Assembly: GCA_902810695.1 (NCBI GenBank)
Contig: CADDYV010000030.1
Span: 1-40,780 of the forward strand
Direction: 5' to 3'
DNA: 40,780 nucleotides
Source of the DNA: Actinomycetota bacterium
GTDB lineage: Bacteria; Actinomycetota; Rubrobacteria; Rubrobacterales; Rubrobacteraceae
Shown here: one piece after another, positions 16,016-23,833 of the stretch
How the letters are laid out: each line of letters starts with the position of its first letter
How positions within the stretch are numbered: position 1 is the stretch's first letter
The notes under the pieces: model-generated
What the model was told of the DNA's origin: nothing
Seen by the model: only the letters and a program-made list of their open reading frames with translations
The model's database searches: none
Program-made: the position numbers and the translations under genes

Positions 16016-16653
16016 TCGGACTGTGCTCCTTTCATCATCTTCTCGAACGACTCGAAGTGCCAGCGCAAAGCTTCGCCTGCCTTCTCGGGGTTGCCTTCTT
16101 CGAAGGCTTCCAGAAGCGGCCGGTGCATCTCGGCCAGCTCGTTAAGGTCTATATCGGTCTTGACCACGGTGATGATCGTGCGCGCCCCGATCCTCAGCGA
16201 GCCCCAGAGCTCTTTGAGCGTCTGGTTGCCCGCCGACTCTACGATCAGGCGGTGGAAGCTCACGTCGTGGCGCACCAGCTCGTGCAGGTTCCCGGCGTCG
16301 GCAGCTTCTTTCATCGCCTCGAACTCTCTCTCGAAGGCCTCGACCTTCCCGTCCAGCCGGGCGGCGGCCTGCCGCGCCGCCAGCTCCTCCAGAGCCGCCC
16401 GGACGGGGTATACCTCCAGCAGTTCATCCAGCGTTACCTCCCGGACGCGCGCTCCCCGGAAGGGTTCGGATTCCACGAAACGCAGGAACTCCAGCTCCCG
16501 CAGGGCCTCGCGCACGGGGGCCTGGCTTGTGCCGAACTCTCTGGCCAGCTGGGTCTCCACCAGCCGCTCTCCGGGTGCGTACTCGCCGCTCAGCAGCCGC
16601 TCGATGAGCTGCTCTTTGATCTGCTCGCGCAGCACGGTGCGGTTGAGTTTCAA
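16012..16653 (-). CDS. GntR-family regulator with FCD ligand domain
   Basis: A 213-residue regulator. The winged helix is at about residues 1-72 (LIERLLSGEYAPGERLVETQLAREFGTSQAPVREALREL, given here as the family pattern of helix, PGxxLxE, LAxxxGxSxxPVREAL). The all-helical FCD domain follows at about 78-205 with the typical acidic/histidine metal-binding positions (HDVSFHRLI and the late H in ALRWHFESF). FCD regulators usually sense organic acids and repress catabolic operons. The gene is second in its own operon, overlapping the first by 4 bp and the cyclase by 4 bp, which suggests autoregulation. The best candidate operator is the tandem CGATTAT repeat in the promoter at 18427-18455. Confidence 0.94.
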   Translation of the reverse strand: MKLNRTVLREQIKEQLIERLLSGEYAPGERLVETQLAREFGTSQAPVREALRELEFLRFVESEPFRGARVREVTLDELLEVYPVRAALEELAARQAAARLDGKVEAFEREFEAMKEAADAGNLHELVRHDVSFHRLIVESAGNQTLKELWGSLRIGARTIITVVKTDIDLNELAEMHRPLLEAFEEGNPEKAGEALRWHFESFEKMMKGAQSE

Positions 16654-18383
16654 GAGAGGATCTCCACGACGCCCGTAGCCCCGTTTACGCGTATGCGATC
16701 CCCGGTCTTTATCCGGGCGGTCGCCTCCGAGGTTCCCACCACCGCCGGTATGCCGAACTCACGCGAGACGACCGCCGGGTGGGAGACGGTCCCGCCCGCG
16801 TCGGTGACGAGCGCGCTTATCTTGGTGAAGAGCACGACCCACGCCGGGTTGGTCATCCGGCAGACGAGCACATCTCCTTCCCTGACCTGGTCGGATTCCT
16901 CCAGCGAGGTGACGACGCGGGCCACACCCTCCACAACCCCGGCTGAAGCGGCGAGTCCTATGATCTCATCCGCCTTCTCCGGTGGCTTACGGTAAAACTT
17001 CTCGGGGAACCCCCAGAGCGCGCCGTACGGGAACTCCAGAGCTTCCCTGGTCGCCGTGCCGACCCAATCGCGGGGTCGGATCTCGTACGCCTCCTCGTGC
17101 TCGTCGCGCCGGTCGGAGACTACGGTGCGGGCGTCTATCTGCTCCGGGTCCGTCATCAGCACCCGAAGCTCGTTGTAGCGGAGAAACATTACATCTTCGG
17201 GATCGTCGAGAAGCCCGGCCTCGACGAGCTTCTTCCCGATGGCGATGAGGACGAGGCGCAGCCGCGCGTTCGTGCCCTGGTCTATGTAGAAGTGGTGGTC
17301 GGGAGTGAGGGGGTTCATACGCAGCGAGAGGTCCAGCGCCCTCTGGAGCTTTGTTTTCCCCTCGCCCTCCGGCACGTCGTCCATCAGTTCGTGGATGGCG
17401 GCTTCGAGGTCCTCCTTGACGGCCCGGAGCGCCTTCGGGTAGTCATAGTCGCTCTCCAGGTATCCCCTCACCGCCTCGATGATCGGGGCCGGGTCCTCCT
17501 TCCAGGTCTTGAACATGAATTCATGGGCCCAGATCGCCTTGTACCCGAACTCTTGCTGGTAGGGCTCCAGCCTCTCGCTGATAAACCGCTTTCCGCGCTC
17601 AGACCCCTGCAGAGCCTCCATCACCCCGGAAGCGGTATTGGCCTGGAAGGCTTCGTGGAGTTCGGGCTCTTCCTTGATATCCTCCTTCATCCTCCACAGA
17701 GCCTCCACAGAGTCCCAGTTTCTGTCCTCCGTCGAGCTCTGCAACCTCCCTACGAGGCCGGGGTCCACCTCGCCCTTGACCTCGGCTATGGTGGCGCTCA
17801 GGTTCTGCGTGGAGGTGAACTGGGCGAAGTTGAGCATCCAGTGGATCTTCCAGTGGCGGTCGTGGATGTCTATGGCGTCTTCGAGCAGGACGGCGAGCTC
17901 TACGAGGTCCGCCCCCTCCTTGTCGTAGCTATCCAGGTAGGTGAAGTTGCGCTCCATCTCGGGACGGAGCCTGTTCCGCCACCACTCCAGAAAGTTCCAG
18001 GCGTAGTGGGGCAGCACCGCGTTCATGTACGCCCCGATCTTCGCGGCGTAGCCGGGCTCGCGCGGGACCCGTGGTACGTAGCGGCTCTGGTACTCGGTGG
18101 CCTCCGCGTGCACCGATGGATCCGCCGGAACCGCCGCCGTGTACACGTAGCCGTTTATCTTCTTCGCGATCCAGTCAGAGGCGAAAGGCGTTCCGAACCG
18201 CCTGAACATGTGGTCGCAAGAGAGCCACCACCCGCCGATGTCGAAGAACATGGGAGAGACGGGATTCGGACAATGCAGGTCGTCGTAGATCCAGAACAGC
18301 TCCTTCTCCCCTTCCTCCCACTCTATCGGAAAGTCCGCATCACCATAATATGCACCAAGCACTCGACCGGTGTCCGTCTCCAC
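16650..18383 (-). CDS. PEP-utilising swivelling-histidine subunit of a split dikinase-like phosphotransferase
   Basis: A 577-residue protein. The C-terminal ~90 residues are a PEP-utilising mobile domain with the phospho-accepting histidine H535 in GGTVSHPAVVSREFGIPAVVG, preceded by ASAGVVEGVARVV and DVLVCRMTNPAWV. The N-terminal ~480 residues are mostly helical with a FWIYDDLHCPNPVSPMF motif like that of rifampicin-phosphotransferase/PEP-synthase central domains and probably bind the substrate. It has no ATP-binding domain; the ATP-grasp half is the gene at 14440-15306. The combined length (865) matches a single-chain rifampicin phosphotransferase, and the split also recalls phenylphosphate synthase A and B. 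The GTG start at 18383 follows AAGGAGGAG. It is the first gene of an eleven-gene operon. The substrate is unknown. Confidence 0.88.
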   Translation of the reverse strand: METDTGRVLGAYYGDADFPIEWEEGEKELFWIYDDLHCPNPVSPMFFDIGGWWLSCDHMFRRFGTPFASDWIAKKINGYVYTAAVPADPSVHAEATEYQSRYVPRVPREPGYAAKIGAYMNAVLPHYAWNFLEWWRNRLRPEMERNFTYLDSYDKEGADLVELAVLLEDAIDIHDRHWKIHWMLNFAQFTSTQNLSATIAEVKGEVDPGLVGRLQSSTEDRNWDSVEALWRMKEDIKEEPELHEAFQANTASGVMEALQGSERGKRFISERLEPYQQEFGYKAIWAHEFMFKTWKEDPAPIIEAVRGYLESDYDYPKALRAVKEDLEAAIHELMDDVPEGEGKTKLQRALDLSLRMNPLTPDHHFYIDQGTNARLRLVLIAIGKKLVEAGLLDDPEDVMFLRYNELRVLMTDPEQIDARTVVSDRRDEHEEAYEIRPRDWVGTATREALEFPYGALWGFPEKFYRKPPEKADEIIGLAASAGVVEGVARVVTSLEESDQVREGDVLVCRMTNPAWVVLFTKISALVTDAGGTVSHPAVVSREFGIPAVVGTSEATARIKTGDRIRVNGATGVVEILS

Positions 18384-18426
18384 GTCCGCTCCTCCTTGCC
18401 AGTTCGGCTACCCTTTCCTTCGTGTA

Positions 18427-18455
18427 ACTATATATAATCGATAATCGAAACGCAA
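18427..18455 (-). promoter_or_regulatory. Promoter of the split-phosphotransferase/Mo-hydroxylase operon with tandem operator
   Basis: On the minus strand a -35-like TTGCGT (18450-18455), a 17-bp spacer and a -10 TATAGT (18427-18432) lie about 45 bp upstream of the GTG at 18383. The spacer contains two perfect adjacent CGATTAT repeats (18434-18447), which also form a near-palindrome TAATCGATAA. This is the most repeat-rich, AT-rich spot in the 297-bp divergent gap and is a good candidate binding site for the operon's own FCD GntR regulator. Confidence 0.55.
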
Positions 18456-18570
18456 GCGATTTGGGAAAGGCGCACAAAACGAGCCCTTTGATCTCGGGCA
18501 AAAGTTAGAGTTCGGGAGTCGGTGCGCTCTGAAACATCTGGCCTGAGGCATGGGAAGCGGCGATACTGGT

Positions 18571-18597
18571 ACCCTGGCAACAAAATCCTTGCCGGGT
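18571..18597 (+). other. Hairpin in the leader of the trehalose gene cluster
   Basis: ACCC-T-GGCAA (18571-18580) can pair with TTGCCGGGT (18589-18597) across an 8-nt loop, leaving one bulged T. No T-run follows, so it is not an intrinsic terminator. It lies about 85 bp upstream of the HAD gene start, in a region with no other recognisable signal. It could be a leader RNA element or a protein-binding inverted repeat. I do not recognise a known riboswitch consensus. Confidence 0.3.
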
Positions 18598-18680
18598 ATG
18601 GAAGCGGCAAAGAAGATAAGTTAGAAAGAACTCTGGCTGGCGATTCGGCTGTGATTTTTTCTCGCGGGAGAGGAGGAGAG

Positions 18681-19481
18681 GTGCAGAGACCAGAGGGAAG
18701 GTTCCGGGGAGCGATCTTCGACGTGGATGGGGTGCTGGTTGACTCGCCCCATGAACGGGCCTGGCGCGAGGGACTTAAGCAACTCATGGAGGGTGAGTGG
18801 AGCGACATCCGCGACCAGAGCACCTACTCACCCGAAAGGTTCACCCCGCAGGTCTACCAGCGGGTGATGAGCGGCAAGCCCCGCTACAAAGGCGCTCAAG
18901 CGGCCCTCGAGTACTTCGAGGTCCCAGACGCCGAAAGACGCGCCCGGGAGTACGGCGACCGCAAGCAGGTTATGATCACCAGACTCATCGAGGCCGGGGA
19001 GTTCAAAGCTTACCCTGACGCTCTGCGCTTCGTGCTGGCGGTCAAAGATGCGGGGCTGAAGATAGTAACGGCCTCTTCTTCCAAGAACGCCAACGCTTTC
19101 CTGCAGCGCATACACCTGGACGAGTTCGCCGATAAAGAAGGGCTCTCCTACGAGTTCCTGAAGCCAGGTTACACCATACTCGACATCCTGGACGCGAACG
19201 TAAGCGGGCGCGACTTCGCGCAGGGCAAGCCGCACCCGGAGATCTTCCTCACGGCGGCTGAGGAGCTGGGCGTTCCGCCGGAGGAGTGCTTCGTAGTCGA
19301 GGACGCGGCAAACGGGGTGCAGGCGGCGAAGGCGGGAGGCATGGCGGCGTTGGGACTGGCGAGGGCGGATGATGAGGAGCTGTTGAGTGAGGCGGGCGCT
19401 GACATAGTGGTTACGAGCCTCGACGATGTATCTCTGGAGGCTCTGGCGGAGGGCCGTCTCGAACAGGCTGGCGTCCGCTGA
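18681..19481 (+). CDS. HAD phosphosugar mutase (beta-phosphoglucomutase-like)
   Basis: A 266-residue HAD subfamily IA protein. Motif I is FDVDGVLVDSP with D14 and D16, followed by the helical cap (about residues 25-120), the motif II region IVTASSSKNA, the motif III lysine in GKPHPEIFL, and motif IV VVEDAANGVQAAKAGG. DGVLVDS plus ASSSKNA is typical of beta-phosphoglucomutases, which convert beta-glucose-1-phosphate to glucose-6-phosphate. It is followed, with a 1-bp overlap, by a trehalose-phosphate phosphatase and then a GH65 enzyme, whose phosphorylase product would be beta-glucose-1-phosphate. The GTG at 18681 has AGGAGG four bases upstream; the frame is open 53 codons further upstream, but that part is not family-like. 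Confidence 0.88.
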   Translation: MQRPEGRFRGAIFDVDGVLVDSPHERAWREGLKQLMEGEWSDIRDQSTYSPERFTPQVYQRVMSGKPRYKGAQAALEYFEVPDAERRAREYGDRKQVMITRLIEAGEFKAYPDALRFVLAVKDAGLKIVTASSSKNANAFLQRIHLDEFADKEGLSYEFLKPGYTILDILDANVSGRDFAQGKPHPEIFLTAAEELGVPPEECFVVEDAANGVQAAKAGGMAALGLARADDEELLSEAGADIVVTSLDDVSLEALAEGRLEQAGVR

Positions 19482-20296
19482 TGGGCAGGAAGATCTCCGA
19501 TCTCCCGCACGCGCTCGTCCACGAAGAGGATTTGAACCGGCGTCTGGCCGGGAAACGTCCTGCCGTGTTCCTCGACTACGACGGCACCCTCACCCCCATC
19601 GTGGATCGTCCGGAGGATGCGGTGATCTCCGAGAGCATGCGGGAGGTTGTAAGCTCTCTGGCGCGGCGCTGCCCGGTGTGCGTCATCAGCGGGCGGGACC
19701 GGCAGGTGGTGCAGGAGCTTATGGGCCTTGAGAGCCTGATCGTGGCCGGAAGCCACGGCTTCGACATCTGGAGTCCCGGTGAGGGCAAAATTCAGCACGA
19801 GGCGGCTGCCGGGACCGAAGGACTGCTCGATGCGGTAAAAGCGCGTCTGGAGAAGGAGATCAAACCCTTCGAGGGCGCTGCGGTCGAAGCCAAGAAAGCC
19901 TCGGTGGCCGTCCACTACAGGCTCCTCTCCGAAGAACAGAGGCCCAGGATAAAGGAGATAGTTGACAGGCTCCTCGAAGAGCACCCGGACGAGTTGAAGG
20001 TAACCCCCGGCAAGATGGTCTTTGAGGTACAGCCCAAAATAGATTGGGACAAGGGCAAAGCCGTACTCTATCTGCTGGAGGCCCTGGAGTTGAATCGCGA
20101 CGACGTGGTTCCTCTCTATCTGGGAGACGATGTTACAGATGAGGACGCCTTCGGGGCTCTGGCGGAAAATGGGGGCATCGGCGTCTTCGTGGGGCGAGCC
20201 GGGGATCCGGAGGTCGGCGAGAGGAAAACTAAGGCGGAGTACATTCTGAACACCACGGAGGAGGTGGAGCGTTTTCTGGATGCGCTCGCCCGCTGA
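19481..20296 (+). CDS. otsB: Trehalose-6-phosphate phosphatase
   Basis: A 271-residue HAD phosphatase of the OtsB family. It has the catalytic motif FLDYDGTLTPI with D32 and D34, CVISGRDRQVVQ, the substrate-binding GSHGFDIW, WDKGKAVLYLLE, and GDDVTDEDAF for magnesium. It dephosphorylates trehalose-6-phosphate to trehalose, a compatible solute. The ATG shares one base with the stop of the upstream HAD gene (TGATG). No trehalose-6-phosphate synthase is in the window. Together with its neighbours it reproduces the domain order of mycobacterial OtsB1 as separate genes. Confidence 0.94.
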   Translation: MGRKISDLPHALVHEEDLNRRLAGKRPAVFLDYDGTLTPIVDRPEDAVISESMREVVSSLARRCPVCVISGRDRQVVQELMGLESLIVAGSHGFDIWSPGEGKIQHEAAAGTEGLLDAVKARLEKEIKPFEGAAVEAKKASVAVHYRLLSEEQRPRIKEIVDRLLEEHPDELKVTPGKMVFEVQPKIDWDKGKAVLYLLEALELNRDDVVPLYLGDDVTDEDAFGALAENGGIGVFVGRAGDPEVGERKTKAEYILNTTEEVERFLDALAR

Positions 20297-20327
20297 ACCG
20301 AACGAGGCGCGTAAGGAACGGAGATCC

Positions 20328-22808
20328 ATGCTGGAAGAGAGAAGTATCGCGAAAGAGAACTGGACGCTGGGCTACGACTCCTTCGTCCCCGAAGAAGAGG
20401 GTTTGCGCGAGGCGCTGACCTCGACCGGCAACGGCTACTTCTGCACCAGGGGAGCTTTCGCCTGGATCGAGGCCAGCGGCGTGCACTACCCCGGCACCTA
20501 CACCCACGGCGGCTACAACCGGGAGACCACCATCATGGCCGGGGTTCCGGTGTTGAACGAGGACCTGGTAAATCTCCCCAACTGGCTGCTTCTGGAGATC
20601 CGTATCGAAGGCGAGGAGGCCGTCGGAGCGAACAACGTCGAGCTTCTCTCCTACCGCCACGAGATAGACCTGAGAGACGCCGTGCTGGTACGCAACCTCC
20701 GCTTCCGGGACCGCGCCGGAAGGGAGACAACCATCGAGACCCGCCGGTTTGTGAGCATGGCCGCCAGGCACCTGGGGGCGATGGAGTGGAAGATCACCCC
20801 ACAGAACTGGTCGGGAAAGGTGGAGATGGTTACGGCGCTCGATGGGCGGGTGACCAACAGCGGAGTGGCCCGCTACCGGCAGCTAGAAGGGCGCCACCTC
20901 GACCCTGTGGCGACCCACACCTCGGACCCCAACGTCGCCAGCGCGCCGGGGCCCGGGATCATCGCGCTTGAGGCCAGAACCCGCCAGTCGCACATCTACA
21001 TAGCCGAGGCTGCCCGCACCCGCATCTACGACGCCGAGCACGAGGATGGCGAGGAACTCGCGGTCGGCCACAGCCTCTACCGGATGGAGGACTACATCCA
21101 CCAGGTGCTCTCTTTTGTGGTAGAAGAGAAAAAAGCGGTGCGCGTCGAGAAGATGGTCGCCTTCTACACCTCGCGAGATCGGGCCATAAACGAGCCCCTC
21201 TCCAACGCCATGAAAGCGGCGAGACGCTTTGGCACCTTTGAGGAAGCCCTGGAGAACCACCGGCGCGCGTGGGCGGAGTTGTGGGAGATCTGCGACGTGC
21301 GCCTGCCCAGAGACAGCCGGGTTCAACTCTTGCTCCGGCTGCACATCTACCACATCCTCTCGGTGTGCTCCCCGCACACTTCAGACCTCGACGCGGGAGT
21401 TCCCGCCCGGGGCCTGAACGGAGAAGCCTACCGGGGCCACATCTTCTGGGATGACCTCTACATCTACCCCTTCCTCAACTTCCGGCTGCCCGATATCACC
21501 CGCGAGACGCTCATGTACCGCTACCGTCGGCTGGAAGAGGCCCGTGTGGCGGCTAAAGAAGCCGGATACAGAGGAGCGATGTTCCCCTGGCAGAGCGGCT
21601 CGGACGGCCAGGAAGAGACGCAGATCGTTCATCTCAACCCCCGCTCGGGAAAGTGGGACCCTGATCTCTCCCGCAACCAGCGTCACGTGAACGCAGCGAT
21701 CTTCTACAACATCTACAACTACTACAAGACAACCGGGGATATCGAGTTCCTTCTGGGGCACGGAGCCGAGGTGATGCTGGAGATCGCCCGCTTCTGGGCC
21801 TCTATCGCCCACTACAACCCGGATAGAGGCCGCTACGAGATCCACGGGGTGATGGGTCCCGACGAGTTCCACGAGAAGTACCCCGACTCGGATAAAGCGG
21901 GCCTGAACAACAACGCCTACACCAACGTGATGGTGGCCTGGATCTCGAAGGTAGCTGGGGAAGTGCTCGAGATGCTCCCCGAGCGCCGCCGCAACGCCCT
22001 TTGCAACAACATCGGGCTCACTGAAGAGGAGATCGAGCAGTGGAAAGAGATGAGCGAAAAGATGTTCATCCCCTTCCACAAAGACGAAGAAGGCAACGAT
22101 ATCATAAGTCAGTTCGAGGGCTATGAGGAACTGGAAGAGCTTGACTGGGAGCACTACCGCGAGAAGTACGGCAACATCCAGCGCCTGGACCGCATCCTGA
22201 AGGCCGAAGGCGATACCCCCGACCGCTACAAGTTCTCCAAGCAGGCAGACACTCTCATGCTGCACTTCCTCTTCACCAGAGAGGAGCTAAAAGATATCTT
22301 CGAGCGCCTCGGCTACGCCTACACGCCGGAGATGGCCCGAAAGAACATCGCCTACTACGCGAGCAGGAGCACCCACGGCTCCACTCTAAGCTTCATCGTG
22401 CACGCCCACGTCCTGGCCGAGATAGACCCCGAAGCCTCCTGGCAGATGTTCAAGACTGCCTTAGAGAGCGACGTGGGAGACATCCAGGGCGGGACCACCA
22501 GGGAAGGCATCCACATGGGGGTTATGGCCGGCACGCTGGACCTGATCCAGCGCGGCTACCTGGGCACCACGATCAGAGATGAGACCCTCTACTTCGCCCC
22601 CCAACAGACCGAGAGGCTCGATGGACTCTCGTTCTTCATGCGCTTTCGGAGAGTGCCGATCGAGCTAACACTCGAAGAGGGCAAGCTCAGGGTCGCCGTA
22701 CAGGAGGATGGATATGGCAACACCATCAAAATCGGAGTAGGAGACGAGCTTGTGGAGCTCGAAGCCGGCCAGCACCATACCTTCGATCTCCGCGGCGGAG
22801 CGCATTAA
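20328..22808 (+). CDS. Glycoside hydrolase family 65 protein (trehalase/trehalose phosphorylase type)
   Basis: An 826-residue GH65 enzyme. An N-terminal beta-sandwich (about residues 1-300) is followed by an (alpha/alpha)6 barrel (about 330-740) and a small C-terminal sheet domain. The barrel has RGLNGEAYRGHIFWDD, GYRGAMFPWQSGSDGQEE and the general-acid motif GPDEFHE with E513. GH65 enzymes cleave alpha-linked disaccharides with phosphate (trehalose, maltose, kojibiose) or water. The SGSDGQEET insert and the genetic company resemble mycobacterial GH65 trehalases, but a phosphorylase would fit the adjacent beta-phosphoglucomutase better. The ATG at 20328 is chosen with AAGGAACGGAG upstream; an upstream ATG at 20280 lies inside otsB. 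Confidence 0.93.
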   Translation: MLEERSIAKENWTLGYDSFVPEEEGLREALTSTGNGYFCTRGAFAWIEASGVHYPGTYTHGGYNRETTIMAGVPVLNEDLVNLPNWLLLEIRIEGEEAVGANNVELLSYRHEIDLRDAVLVRNLRFRDRAGRETTIETRRFVSMAARHLGAMEWKITPQNWSGKVEMVTALDGRVTNSGVARYRQLEGRHLDPVATHTSDPNVASAPGPGIIALEARTRQSHIYIAEAARTRIYDAEHEDGEELAVGHSLYRMEDYIHQVLSFVVEEKKAVRVEKMVAFYTSRDRAINEPLSNAMKAARRFGTFEEALENHRRAWAELWEICDVRLPRDSRVQLLLRLHIYHILSVCSPHTSDLDAGVPARGLNGEAYRGHIFWDDLYIYPFLNFRLPDITRETLMYRYRRLEEARVAAKEAGYRGAMFPWQSGSDGQEETQIVHLNPRSGKWDPDLSRNQRHVNAAIFYNIYNYYKTTGDIEFLLGHGAEVMLEIARFWASIAHYNPDRGRYEIHGVMGPDEFHEKYPDSDKAGLNNNAYTNVMVAWISKVAGEVLEMLPERRRNALCNNIGLTEEEIEQWKEMSEKMFIPFHKDEEGNDIISQFEGYEELEELDWEHYREKYGNIQRLDRILKAEGDTPDRYKFSKQADTLMLHFLFTREELKDIFERLGYAYTPEMARKNIAYYASRSTHGSTLSFIVHAHVLAEIDPEASWQMFKTALESDVGDIQGGTTREGIHMGVMAGTLDLIQRGYLGTTIRDETLYFAPQQTERLDGLSFFMRFRRVPIELTLEEGKLRVAVQEDGYGNTIKIGVGDELVELEAGQHHTFDLRGGAH

Positions 22809-22874
22809 TACCATCCCTGTGCCCTGCGCGCTCGAACAACAACCGAAGAATGCGGGTGCGAGAGGAATAGAGTG

Positions 22875-23489
22875 ATGGCTATTCGCGCGGTTGTGTTCGA
22901 CATCGGTGGTGTACTGGAACACACGCCGTCTACTGGATGGGTTGAAAAATGGGAGGCCCGTCTCAATCTGAAACCCGGAGAGCTCGATGAGCGGCTTGAA
23001 GGGGTGTGGCGGGATGGCAGCGTTGGCAACATCTCGGAAGCGGAAGTAAAAAAGAGGGTGGGTGAGATACTGGGGTTGGATCCGGCGCAGGTAGAGGCGT
23101 TTATGGACGACTTCTGGGAGGAGTATGTCGGTAAACTCAACGTCGAACTCGCATCCTACTTCGCCAGCCTGCGTCCGCGCTATCGAACCGCCATTCTCAG
23201 CAACAGCTTCGTCGGCGCCCGGCGCAGAGAACAGGAACGCTACCGCTTCGACGAGATGTGCGACCTTATCGTCTACTCCCACGAGGAAGGGATGGAGAAA
23301 CCCGAGCAGCGCATCTTCGAACTGACCTGCAAGCGCCTCGGCGTACAGCCGGAAGAGACCATCTTCCTCGATGATGTCGAACCGCACGTAGCGGCCGCCC
23401 GGGAATACGGCATCCAGGCTATCCTCTTTCAGAACACAACCCAGGCGATCTCAGACATCGAAGACCGCCTGCAAACTTACTCCTCATAG
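22875..23489 (+). CDS. HAD-family phosphatase (YihX-like)
   Basis: A 204-residue HAD-IA hydrolase. Motif I reads VVFDIGGVLE (nucleophile D9), in which the second Asp of the DxD motif is Gly, as in the YihX/epoxide-hydrolase-like subgroup. Motif II is AILSNSF, motif III MEKPEQRIFE, and motif IV FLDDVEPHVAAAREYG. E. coli YihX removes phosphate from alpha-glucose-1-phosphate; with a GH65 and OtsB upstream, a sugar-phosphate substrate is plausible but not shown. It follows the GH65 gene by 66 bp and has GAGAGGAAT upstream. A GTG one codon before the chosen ATG is an alternative start. Confidence 0.86.
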   Translation: MAIRAVVFDIGGVLEHTPSTGWVEKWEARLNLKPGELDERLEGVWRDGSVGNISEAEVKKRVGEILGLDPAQVEAFMDDFWEEYVGKLNVELASYFASLRPRYRTAILSNSFVGARRREQERYRFDEMCDLIVYSHEEGMEKPEQRIFELTCKRLGVQPEETIFLDDVEPHVAAAREYGIQAILFQNTTQAISDIEDRLQTYSS

Positions 23490-23833
23490 CACACCTGCAA
23501 AGCCGGCAATGTGTGAAGATTTGTTTCGTCCTGTGATGTGTGTTGCGCTATGCGATAAGATTTCATTTTCGGCACACGGGCCATGCAAGCAACGAGGGAG
23601 GGAAGTTTGTCATGCAAGGCTCTGCCAGACGCGCTGTTGACCCCTGGGTTTCGGTTGCGATATCGCCGGCACCTATCTTTGGACGAAGATCGTATACAGC
23701 GTAAAGAGTTCGGCTACTTTTGCCTCTTTTGCAACTACCATCAACTGGCTCGATCAGGGCTATCTGATGAGTGCTGCAAACTGCAACAGGCAATCCATGT
23801 CTTGAAATCTTCAAACGAGGGGGCCATGAATCA
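23490..23833. other. Gene-free stretch, possible decayed gene and MFS leader
   Basis: This 344-bp stretch is visibly less GC-rich than its surroundings. It contains several short open frames on both strands; one in the plus frame from about 23643 to 23797 reads like protein (GFGCDIAGTYLW, then TINWLDQGYLMSAANC) but lacks a start and a recognised family. None has a convincing ribosome binding site. A purine-rich GAGGGGG at 23817-23823 serves the next gene. I find no strong promoter or RNA structure. It may be the remnant of an old gene or simply a long leader. Confidence 0.3.

Noticed and set aside
17097-18437. A 446-codon plus-strand frame antisense to the swivelling-histidine gene
   Set aside because: Low-complexity Val/Leu/Arg-rich shadow without a ribosome binding site or recognisable fold; it runs through the operon promoter.
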